Positions 37,798 to 47,139 of a stretch of 64,000 nucleotides of DNA are shown piece after piece; the stretch's first letter is position 1, and every line of letters begins with the position of its first letter. A model generated the notes under the pieces. It was not told the DNA's origin. It saw nothing but the letters and a program-made list of their open reading frames with translations, and made no database searches. The DNA lies in contig KK106981.1 in NCBI GenBank assembly GCA_000611775.1, positions 5,697,750 to 5,761,749 on the forward strand, in the 5' to 3' direction. The position numbers and the translations under genes were made by a program. Source of the DNA: Umbilicaria muhlenbergii (lineage: Eukaryota; Ascomycota; Lecanoromycetes; Umbilicariales; Umbilicariaceae).

Positions 37798-39034
37798 GTG
37801 GTTGGGTTGGGGAAGAGGAGGGGAGAAGGAAAGAGGGGCGGAAGGGGTAAGGGGGATTTTAGCTTTTCTATTCCGTGATACCTGGGTGCGGGCATGAGAG
37901 GAGGGGTTTTGTGGCCTCGTGTCCGGCTGCTCTTTTACGGGGCTTGTTTGAGGGGCTTTTTTTCTTCTTGTTGGCGTTGATCACGCATGCGTGTATGTAT
38001 GTATGCTGGGTCTTGCTGTGAGAAAAGAAGGTACCGGCTTCGCTAGTCTGAGGTAGCGATGCTGGCAATTCTGGTTGAAATTAAGGCAGACACTCTTCCT
38101 CGCGCCTCCACTCTCTTGCTGCTGATGCAACGTCCTCGGACATTTCTGGAGCTCCTCGGAAGAACGAGGATCGTTGTTGAGAGAAGTCTCCTCCTTCAGT
38201 GGGAAGAAAGCACTGTAAAGCCCTGCTTTCCTTGGATCTTTTGCTGCGATTGCTATTCTCTTTGACGGTCCTGGAGACCCTCAGAAGAAGAGTCAATATT
38301 GAGAGGTCTCTTGGTCGGAAGAAAGCTCTGTGCATCTTCTGCTTCTGCTTCTGCTTACTCGGGGGATCTGAGTTGTTGTATTACGTGACTCGGGCGAGTA
38401 TTGGTCGCCATCCTCGGGGTCTGATCCGGTTAAACGCCTGGCGAATGGGTTGGTAGAGGTGGCGCTTGTTCGACGTGGGGATTGCGAGTAGTGGAACTCA
38501 GTCGGTTCAAACCTTGGGACTGCACTGGACTGAGTTAATCGAGTCAGTCCGGGCTACTCCCACCTCTGCTTGTCGTTACGTTGCAACTTGCTGGGGCACC
38601 CCTGGGGATTATGATACCTGCTCCTCTTGTCGTCGGCTCATGTGCGGTTGGTGTGGCAGCTGCTGAATCGACGACTTGGCCCATGTCAACGGTGGGGAGT
38701 TCTTAGCTTAGGGCTGGCTGCTGAGCTGGCTAGAGAATGAGAGCTCCGTTTCTGATATCTGATGCTGGGCTTCGAGGTGTCAGTGGGACAGACAGCGTTG
38801 ACGCAGAATAAGGGGACTCACTTATGCCTTGAACTGATTTTCGCGGAATCAAATTCGGTCAGTCCGGATACTTTCCATCTCTGCTTGTCGTTTTGTTGCA
38901 ACTTGCCGGGGCATCTCTGAGGGAGTATAATACCCTGGTTCTCCTGTTGTTGATCTCTTATGTGACTGATCTAGCGGGTAAGGTTGGCGATTGCGGTACT
39001 GACAGCTTAGGTCATGTCAAACGGAGTCTTTAGC
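37798..39034. other. intergenic region with degenerate repeats
   Basis: About 1.2 kb between pacC (+) and the TPR-kinase (-). It contains most of the tandem duplication described separately and another diverged direct pair (about 38145-38225 and 38262-38340, sharing GGAAGAAAGC near their ends). No independent gene was seen. Confidence 0.5.
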
Positions 39035-39180
39035 TTAGGAGTGGGCTGCTGAGCTGGCGGGCGGATGAACGGTCCGTTTCGGATGTCTGATGTTGGGCTT
39101 CAGAGCGTCAGTGGGACGGCGTTGCCATGTATGTAGAATGGGAACGAACTTACGACAGTCATCACATTTGATCTTGTGGC
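38540..39180. repeat. diverged tandem duplication of a kinase gene tail
   Basis: Two head-to-tail units about 315-330 bp apart. GTCAGTCC recurs at 38543 and 38858, CTGCTTGTCGTT near 38567 and 38881, and GGCTGCTGAGCTGGC near 38716 and 39044. The second unit overlaps the 3' end of the TPR-kinase coding region; the first is a degenerate, non-coding copy of it. Clear base divergence shows the duplication is not recent. Confidence 0.75.
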
Positions 39181-41836
39181 CGTACAGTCGAAGCACCGTC
39201 TCCGCGGTTTCAGTCGCCCGCGGCCGCTCATTCCGATCGAACGAAATCATAGGCTTAATGAGGTCCGTGTAGTATGGTGAGGGTTGCGAGGCGGCCTCAA
39301 ACCATTCGTCCACTTTGTCGAGGTTCTTCCAATAGACGTGCGTTTCTCCCTCGTACCCGTCCGGGTCGTCGCGGACTCGGAAATCATAAAAGTCGGTCAG
39401 CTGCCTGCCGTCCAAGATCGTGGCCAGTTCTGTGAATACGCAGCCGAGGGAGAAGATGTCGGCGGACCGACTACGTCGGGCGTTGTTCATGACCTCGGGG
39501 GCGCTGTACATTTTTGTGTTGCCGCCGATGAAATAGCCCTCGGTCGAGCTGGTAAGTTCGGAGGCGAAGATGCGGCTGGATCCGAAATCTGCAAAGTAGG
39601 GCTTGCCTGCTTTGATGAGGATGTTGCTTGGCTTGATATCCTTGTGACGAACATCATGGCTGTGGATAAATGCGAGTGTCTTGGCTAGACAATAGAACCA
39701 GCCTGTTATCATGTCCTTGTCAAGGGTTTCGGAGCCGTCTGTGTTTTGCCGATACAGAAAACTTTCCAGATCCTCATCAGCCAGAGGGGATAAGATAATG
39801 GCGAAACTCTTGATTTCTTGGTATGTGCAGACAATGTGAACGATATGTGGATGCTTGAGTTTTCGAATAACATCGATTTCATTTCGAATCATTCTAAGAT
39901 ACTCATCTCTTCTCCTGTCGTTGGGAATCCAAAATCTCTTCTGTGCGTAGGTTTTGCTTGATTGACAGCCCGTGACCGCACGGTATACCGAGCTCACTGT
40001 ACTAAAGCCACCGGATCCAATGTTTTCCAAATGCGTGAATGGTGGGCGGCGTTCCTTGGTAAATATCCAATGTGTGAGACCGAACTTCATCAATTGATTG
40101 TAGCAAGCCACGGTTTTGTGATGATGTAGACCGCAGTGATCCTCAAAGCCAAACAAGGCTCCTTGGCTAAGTTCTTGCGCTTCCGCTTTAAGTTCGTTGG
40201 TGGCCGCACCAGAAAGAGCTATCGCTAGATCACACATGCTCAACAGAGTCTGAGGATGATGTAAACCAAAGATGTGCTCGCAGCGTCGCCCGATTTCCCG
40301 CATAGCTCGTTCTGCCTGCTTGTCTCGTTTCTGCGCCCAACGAAGTATGACAACAGCACGTATAGCGTCCAACGTCTTTGAGTCGTTGGGTCCCAGAACT
40401 CGTACCAGCTTTTCGACGGTACGGATAAGTATTAGGTCTAGCTGGCTAATCGCCCTTGAGTTCGTTGTGATCCACTCGATGTTGTTAGCTCTCGTATGTG
40501 CGTTCGCATGCTCATGCTGCAACGACTCGTCGAGATGTCTACATGTTTGGGCGTTCCTGTCCTGTTCACCTCGAACCTGCAAGTTGTAGAGCTCTCGAAC
40601 AAAGTAGGTAATTGCTTCAGTGCCCCTGTGTTGTGAGCCAGATGGCTCTGACCAGGCTTTTTGACCCTGCAACGCCGCGTTAAAAATATTCTCTGCTTCT
40701 TGAAACCGGCCTAGGGTCCCTAGATGGGACCTAAATCGGTGTAAGGCGTGCACTGTGAGCGGATGGTTCGGGCCTTCTTGTAGCGTCCTAGCTATCCACG
40801 CTCTCATGTATAGATCTTCCCTTTCGCAAGAGTCTTTCACGTTCTGGAGCGATTCGGCGAGAAGTTCAACTATGGAAACAACGTCTGGATGATCCATTCC
40901 AAGTTCACGCTCTCCATATGCCAATGCCATTGCCATTTCAGAAGTCCCAAATTCTTCACTGTGAGCACTATCCCCGAAGCCTTCATCGCTGTTTATTGTA
41001 CCATCTCCCTGCTTCAGCTTTGCCAATTTGAGTGCTTTTTGAAACGCAAAGCATCCCTGTAGCATGAGATCTACATTCTCTAGAAGTTCTGTGAAGGTTG
41101 GGACCGATTCCGAATGCTCCGGTAGCCTTTGAAGGACCTCGACACACAGTTGCTGGGCACCAGGGAGGTCTCTCCGTCCTAAGATGAGCATTTCCGCTAG
41201 GTCCTCCGCTATCTGAAGCGTTTCAGTCCTTTCCCAACCCAACAGTGATGTTCTGCGTTTCAAGGCTTCATTGTAAAGGTCGTGGGCGTTCTCGAAGTTA
41301 CCAAATGCTCGGTTCATGCGTGCAAGAGCGTATATTGTGTCTGCGGTATCAGGGTCATTTGAGGCTTGTCTGGCCAACAAAACTTCTTGATATATGCTCT
41401 GCGCCTGTTCCGTATCGTAACACTTTTCCAGCCCTAGCGCTATAAAGTGTTTTACAGCGAGTGTGGTAGGATGTGAATCACCCAGCTTTCTCTTCACAAC
41501 CTCATGTATCTGTCGGAACTCAGCGGTCCCCTGAAAATACTTCCCTGCCTTATATAATGCCAAGGCTTCTTCCACTTGGCTTTTTATTATTGCTGCACGG
41601 TGTCTTTTCCCGGCCTCCTGGAATGATACCACGGCAAAGATGGATTTCACCGCTGAACTCAGGCTCGAAAGAACCCTTGTGGGGGAAGCTTCAGAGACAA
41701 TGTTCGAGGATTCAATGGGACGGCCGCACTGGGATTTGACAGTTGTGGTCGGAGGCTTGTTCCCAGTGCGGAACGACACGTCACCCCGGACCATGCGCAT
41801 TTTTGCTGTCTCCATGGCCGCGTTCTGGGAAGACAC
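39035..41836 (-). CDS. TPR-repeat protein with C-terminal Ser/Thr protein kinase
   Basis: A single open frame of 933 residues. Residues about 70-580 form helical repeats of the tetratricopeptide/kinesin-light-chain kind (for example YQEVLLARQASNDPDTADTI, YNEALKRR, GDSHPTTLAV). The kinase domain follows at about 600-885: Gly loop GSGGFSTV, Lys in AQKRF, catalytic loop HKDIKPSN, DFGSS and a SAPE activation-segment end, so it should be active. This pairing suggests signal sensing by the repeats and phosphorylation output. Close to the C-terminus a GTAAGT-CACTGAC-AG set could remove part of the last 40 residues. It is divergent to a HeLo-pseudokinase gene 539 bp away. The substrate is unknown. 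Confidence 0.85.
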   Translation of the reverse strand: MSSQNAAMETAKMRMVRGDVSFRTGNKPPTTTVKSQCGRPIESSNIVSEASPTRVLSSLSSAVKSIFAVVSFQEAGKRHRAAIIKSQVEEALALYKAGKYFQGTAEFRQIHEVVKRKLGDSHPTTLAVKHFIALGLEKCYDTEQAQSIYQEVLLARQASNDPDTADTIYALARMNRAFGNFENAHDLYNEALKRRTSLLGWERTETLQIAEDLAEMLILGRRDLPGAQQLCVEVLQRLPEHSESVPTFTELLENVDLMLQGCFAFQKALKLAKLKQGDGTINSDEGFGDSAHSEEFGTSEMAMALAYGERELGMDHPDVVSIVELLAESLQNVKDSCEREDLYMRAWIARTLQEGPNHPLTVHALHRFRSHLGTLGRFQEAENIFNAALQGQKAWSEPSGSQHRGTEAITYFVRELYNLQVRGEQDRNAQTCRHLDESLQHEHANAHTRANNIEWITTNSRAISQLDLILIRTVEKLVRVLGPNDSKTLDAIRAVVILRWAQKRDKQAERAMREIGRRCEHIFGLHHPQTLLSMCDLAIALSGAATNELKAEAQELSQGALFGFEDHCGLHHHKTVACYNQLMKFGLTHWIFTKERRPPFTHLENIGSGGFSTVSSVYRAVTGCQSSKTYAQKRFWIPNDRRRDEYLRMIRNEIDVIRKLKHPHIVHIVCTYQEIKSFAIILSPLADEDLESFLYRQNTDGSETLDKDMITGWFYCLAKTLAFIHSHDVRHKDIKPSNILIKAGKPYFADFGSSRIFASELTSSTEGYFIGGNTKMYSAPEVMNNARRSRSADIFSLGCVFTELATILDGRQLTDFYDFRVRDDPDGYEGETHVYWKNLDKVDEWFEAASQPSPYYTDLIKPMISFDRNERPRATETAETVLRLYGHKIKCDDCRKFVPILHTWQRRPTDALKPNIRHPKRTVHPPASSAAHS

Positions 41837-42375
41837 TATACACCTATCTAGGACCGATATGCTTGCCAGCGGTCAGCACCCTCTCGTTGCTGTGCATCTT
41901 GCCCTGGCGTATTACTTGCCTAGACTAAAGCAAGTAAAATGAGTGGACACCTTCAAAATTAGCCGCTGAAATGTAATAGAGCGCGATAGAGGCGGAAAAA
42001 TGAACAGCAGTGAACAGAACTCTGCTTGCTAGAGAGTGTGAAGGTGCAGAGTAGATGGAGGGGGAATACGAAAGCAGCCTTGTATGACCTGATTAAGGTA
42101 GTATGTCATCCTGCAGCCTGATACCACAACCCCCGGGACCCACGGCACGCAAAGCCCCCACGTTCTGGGACCGATCATCAACCTCATTCTTAATGTCTTC
42201 ACAACTCGGAGACTTGCTGCGAAGCGTTCCCGGCCATTGCTTTGATTCTGGGCTCTCTCTGGACCGCTTCTTGGCAACGAGCACAGGTAGACAAGGCTGA
42301 GCATTGGTGACCATTCCCTCCTCATTCCAGTTCGCCCGACTCCGAAACTGACCCAGAGTAGCCGCGGGGGCACCA
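41837..42375. promoter_or_regulatory. shared divergent promoter region of the kinase/HeLo pair
   Basis: The 539 bp between the two start codons are the only upstream sequence available to both genes before the next coding region, so co-regulation is plausible. No TATA box or named factor site was recognised. Confidence 0.55.
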
Positions 42376-44384
42376 ATGGCGGATCCAATTTCTATCGGTG
42401 GAGTTGTCCTCGGCACCGTCTCTCTCACCTTTCAGGTCTTCTCCGGCTGTGTGAAAGGTGAGGCTCAACCGTTCGAGCCGTTTCATGCACAAGATGCACA
42501 AGCATAATTATGTAACAATGCTTATTCATTGAATCTCCCTTAGGCTATCAGCTTTTAGCGGAAGCCAAGGAGATGCCTAAGGAATTTCAATATCTACGCG
42601 TACGCCTACTGACAGAGCAGCATCGTCTGCTGGATTGGGCTCGAGTGGCCAACCTCACGGAACAAGATTCCACCTTGAGCACAAACTTCAGGCTTCATCG
42701 TCATCTACTACTAGAAGTTCTAGACCAAACCGAAGCTCTCCTCCTAAGCTTCGGGAAGTTCAATGATAGGTACCAGCAACTTGTCACCGACGGTGGCACT
42801 ACCAACACAGACATCGATGACAGCGATGCACTTCCTGATCACACGTCAAAACCTCCAGGTCTGCAGAAGATTGGCACTCCGCGGACCTTTCAAGACCGCT
42901 TCCCTCACTCAAAGGACACCGTGAAACTGAAATGCTTGGACTGGATTGAAAAATCCAGGAAATATCCAAAGCGGCTGCGATGGGCTACATTTGACCATGG
43001 ATCCTTTGAGAAGCTACTGGCCAAGCTGGCGTCACTCAACGATTTCCTGAAAGGTCTTATGGACTCTAGTCAACAAATTAGGCTTGCAGAGGAACAACAG
43101 CAAACGAATATGCAGATTCTACAGCTCAATAATAAGGTTGACGACCTGCTACAGATCGTGCGCGCGGCAACTATACCACTGAAACTCGTTGGGGAGTCGC
43201 TCAACGGAGCTCTAGGACAGCTGCAGATCCCGATAAGGTTCCCAGAATCGCTCGATGCTCCTAGAGCAGATGAAGCCTCTCCACCGGATCTCACTCTAGC
43301 CAGTCTAGCGCGATTCAAAGCATTGAGTACTGCTATTGATACTGACCTACCGAACATTGATATCTTCAACAAATTCGACATTAGCCGAGCTCACTCTGAG
43401 ATAGCGGATCCGAATTTGGATCCTAAACTAATCAGGGTAATTGAATCTTCCGGTCTTGTTCCTCATCCTGGACGCAATGAGGCGAGATACAAGGGCGAGA
43501 ACGTTTGGATCGAATGGAAAGACTACGAACCTATTAGCGGCAGCGATCAACCTGCCCCCTATATTCAGAAGAGAGTCGCGAAGCTGGCAGCCTTGTTACA
43601 CGACGACAAGAAGCCAGAGGAGTTCCGCGCGCCAGAATGCCTTGGATATTTCGACGACCCTGAAGAAGACCACAACCGGTTTGGATTTGTATTCCAGAAA
43701 CCACCAGGATCCGCACCGAAGACACACCCGTTTTCGCTTTTGCGGCTCTTCGAGAAAGAACAACCCTCTCTAACAGATCGAGTAAAGCTTGCCAGCGCAA
43801 TCGCGCAGTCCATCCGCTACCTACATTCCACCAATTGGCTCCATAAAGGCCTCCGAAGCCACAACATCATATTCTTCCCCGACCTCGAAGCCGCCATCGA
43901 CTTTTCCAAACCCTACCTCTGCGGCTTCGATTACGCACGCCCAGCGGCGTCGGACGAGGTCACAGAACGGCCGCCGGAGAACCCCGAATACGATATTTAC
44001 CGGCACCCGCTCGCGCAAGGCGATGCTCCTAGAGAAGGCACCGGCGGCTTCAAAAAGACCTTTGATATCTACAGCCTGGGCGTCGTACTAGTAGAGATAG
44101 CACTGTGGCAGCCCATCCCCAAGGTCCTCGGTATCGACCCCTTGAGTAAGTATATCGGCCCAAGCGTGACCAAGAATGTGCAGGCAAGACTTCTGAACGA
44201 AGAGCAGCATTTGGATAGAGTTCGATCGGCCGTAGGAGACGTGTTTGCGGAAGCGACTAAGGCATGCTTGAAAGGTGAGTTTGGTATTGATGTGAGGAAT
44301 GAGGCCGACGGTTGGGTGTCTTGGCAGCTGCAAGTTGCTTTCAATACCATGGTTGTGAGGCGCCTGGGCGGTATTATCCTCTGA
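42376..44384 (+). CDS. HeLo-domain protein with C-terminal pseudokinase-like domain
   Basis: Exons 42376-42457 and 42544-44384 give 640 residues. The N-terminus (about 1-210) is a HeLo domain, the helical cell-death domain of HET-S: hydrophobic first helix (SIGGVVLGTVSLTFQVF), then GYQLLAEAKEMPKEFQYL and LRVRLLTEQHRLLDWA. A short coil (about 195-220) follows. The C-terminal half is protein kinase-like: ASAIAQSIRYLHSTNWLHKG, then SHNIIFF, then DIYSLGVVLVEIALW. Key residues are changed: the catalytic loop HRDLKxxN reads HKGLRSHN, and the DFG position reads GFD, so catalysis is unlikely. HeLo proteins usually form membrane-damaging oligomers. HeLo plus pseudokinase parallels the plan of MLKL. 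No HET-s-type prion motif was seen at the C-terminus. Confidence 0.85.
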
Positions 44385-44915
44385 AGTGTTACCGTCTTTA
44401 CCCTCGGCGCCGCACCTGGGGGTTTCAAGTCAATCTGCACGTCGGAAAGTAGGATATTCGTCAGTAGTATCCGACAGATATTTCCCAGCCCCTGCTCAGC
44501 AGCGTACCCTTCCATCCTGACTCAGCCACCGGCTTCACCGCTCGCCCAAATCAGACTCTCCGAATGGGTGGTTTAATCTAGGGATAAACCTTAGGGCATG
44601 GGGTCATGTATAATGTTCACCCCACCATCTGCGCCCATCCCGCCCCGCCGTAAAGCTTAGCCATCTTCTCGAATGCCACTCGCAGGCCAAAACCGGGCGA
44701 TTTCTTTCCTATTGGCCGGAACGAACCCAAGCACACAAGTCGACCAATCGAACCCTTCCAATGACGTTCGGCCGTACTCCGATAGAATTTCCGATGTTTA
44801 TTCAAAAAAGCCCCATCCCATACTCCACCGCCGCTCACGCCCCTTTACCGCTGTTCCTGTCACAAAAGTATCTTTATCAGAGTGCGAGTAGGTTGTATAG
44901 GGAAGAAGCAGTATC
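44385..44915. other. intergenic region
   Basis: About 530 bp between the HeLo gene and the rhodanese gene. Nothing gene-like was seen beyond short frames. Confidence 0.45.
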
Positions 44916-45881
44916 ATGTCCGCTCCCTATCCCTCCATCACTTCCATTACCGCCCCGTCTCATACCGCCCCGTCCATTACCGCCCCGTCTCATACTGCCC
45001 CCTCAATCCATCCCACCACCCCCGACCCTCCCCCCTAGCACACCGCCTACCCCTCCCCCCTTACCACCAACCCTGCGTCCATCTCCCGCACCGACCTCTT
45101 GCGGCTTTTCCGAGCGGGAAGACGGCCGGGAAGGGATTTTTTGCTGGTGGATTTGAGAAGGGTGGATCATGAGGTGCGTTGAACCCTTTGGTTGTTTAAT
45201 TGAAGGGGAAAGGGGGAGGTGGTTAGGGGGTGGGGAGGGGGTTGGGGAGGGGGTTGGGAAGGGGCTTGTTGGGAGGGGGGCGGGGGTTGGATGGCGGGGA
45301 GAGGGGAGAGGGGGAATGGGAGGGGTAGAATGAAGGGTACGGCGGAAGGGGAAGGGGTGAGATTCACCGATGGTGTGCTAACGGATGGAGGGGCCCAGGG
45401 AGGCACAATCCGCGGGTCTATAAATCTCCCGGCGCAGAGTCTGTACCCTACGATCCCGACGCTGTATACGCTTTTTGAAGCGGCAGGGGTTGGTACCGTG
45501 ATTTGGTATTGTGGTGGGTTGCCATTTACTCTTCTCGACTTTGCTCGTAATGATTGCGGCATCTGGCCCGACAGATACCCAATTCTCGACCACTTTCAGG
45601 TTCTCCCCTCTTCCTTCAAAGATCCTATGTCTTGTATTTCTGGCACTTGGGCGCGGGATATGTGTGTGTGTTGGCAGTCGACTAACACGCAGCACCCACC
45701 AGGATCATCGCGCGGACGAGGCACGCGCGCGGCGGGGTGGTTTCAGGATTATATCCAAGACCAAGGGAACGAGAGGATGAAGAGCGTGATTCTTTTGGAT
45801 GGAATCAAGGGGTGGAGTCGGGCGGGGGAGGAATACGTGCAGTTGATGGATGAGTATCAGGAGGAGGTGTGGTGGAAATAA
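44916..45881 (+). CDS. rhodanese/CDC25-like protein (Arc2 arsenate reductase-like), possibly disrupted
   Basis: Exons 44916-45173, 45399-45513 and 45703-45881 rebuild a rhodanese domain: SISRTDLLRLFRAG, DFLLVDLRRVDHE|GGTIRGSINLPAQSLYP, VIWYC|GSSRGRGTRAAGWF, and LLDGIKGW. The loop CGSSRGR fits the CX5R active site shared by CDC25 phosphatases and fungal/yeast arsenate reductases. Both junctions restore conserved text. One problem: between the in-frame ATG (44916) and the domain, codon 45036-45038 is TAG, followed by HTAYPSP. Relatives, from memory, read (P)WHAAYP here, so the TAG sits where Trp is expected (TGG to TAG). No in-phase intron removing it was found. Either the gene is disabled or the true start is elsewhere. 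Confidence 0.65.
44943..45002 (+). repeat. two 30-bp tandem repeats
   Basis: A 30-nt unit beginning TCCATTACCGCCCCGTCTCA occurs twice head-to-tail (44943 and 44973) with one or two differences, in the Pro/Thr-rich N-terminal frame of the rhodanese gene. Confidence 0.85.
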
Positions 45882-47139
45882 GGGGTTCTGCTAATGAAAC
45901 TCGTCTTTCTTCGTATATGTGGAATGCGGTTGCTGCACGCGTACATAATTCTCTGTTCAGATCGTCTAAGAAGCCCACGATTTCGTGGTTTTTCGAGTTT
46001 GAGGAGAACGCTTGAGCAAAGATTAAATGTTGGGAGTATGTGCCACAGCCTTGACTTTCTGTAGTAGCTAACAGGTACGTGATGGGGCATGTGTCAGGTG
46101 AGGAAGATGATGATGGATGTAGAAGAAATCATCTGCGTGTGAGAAGAAAGGCTGATGACTCTAGCACCAGCTTGCTGTTCACTCATGCATGATACCTGAT
46201 GTGGGAGAAAAAGTTGGGTGGATAGTCTCGGGGGTGCGCATTGGCGAAGTCCATGGATGAAAGGGTACCAGAATGAGATGTCATGACTCTCAAGAGCGTC
46301 CCTTCACAGACCTATTTCTTTGTGATAGGAAGCGGCTTGCAGGAAGGGACAACGAGCCATTGGTTGTGCACAGTTCTTCGGGTTACCTTTCGAGGGAATC
46401 GTGTAGACCCCGCTCAAGCAGGATGTTGTCAAATCCAGGTGTGGATATTGATAGGACAAACACAATCGCTGTCATTTCTCGTTTGTCACTAAGAAGGTCG
46501 TTTGTAAAGTTGGACGTCGGATAAGGGCAGGCTACCGTACTCCTGGGAGTAGTGGGTTGGACGCACGCGAAGCCTGTGCACGGCGAAAAAGCAGCCGAGC
46601 GGCGGTGGCGCCGCTGGACTCGACGCCAGCTGGGGACCCTCTGGAGATCAACATCTTCAACCATCTCTACATTGAGCGCTCTTAGAATTCGTGTTGGTAC
46701 TCGAGTACTTCAGAGGACCGCCAGCCCAGAATTTGCTCAAAAGGTAGATGTTGGTTGAGCCCACATGTCTACTACCTAATATGTGACAAGCTATCCCTGC
46801 CGCCGGCCACTATGGACCTTGACAACCAAACTGCCTGGCTATCCAAATGTCCTGGGCGCCGATCGCTGCGCAAAACTAATACATCGAAGAAAGTCTGCTG
46901 CAGGTGGGCCTCTTAAGGTGGCCAAAGATGGCCAGAAACGATCTTAAAGCGACAGAACGAAACTCCTTCGCTGATATGCCGCGCTATGCAGATGCTGTGC
47001 TGGTTCGCAGGATAAAAAAACAGAAAGGTCCAATGAAGAATGTCTTTAGGATCTCCAAATGCTTGGCGGGGCCGTTTGTTGTTGCCATTCCAGTCTCCAC
47101 CCCCTTGCCTCACCACAAACCTCACCTCATATTTAAGAA
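45882..47139. other. convergent intergenic region
   Basis: About 1.26 kb between the 3' ends of the rhodanese gene (+) and the coiled-coil protein (-). No protein-like frame, repeat or RNA gene was recognised. Confidence 0.45.
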
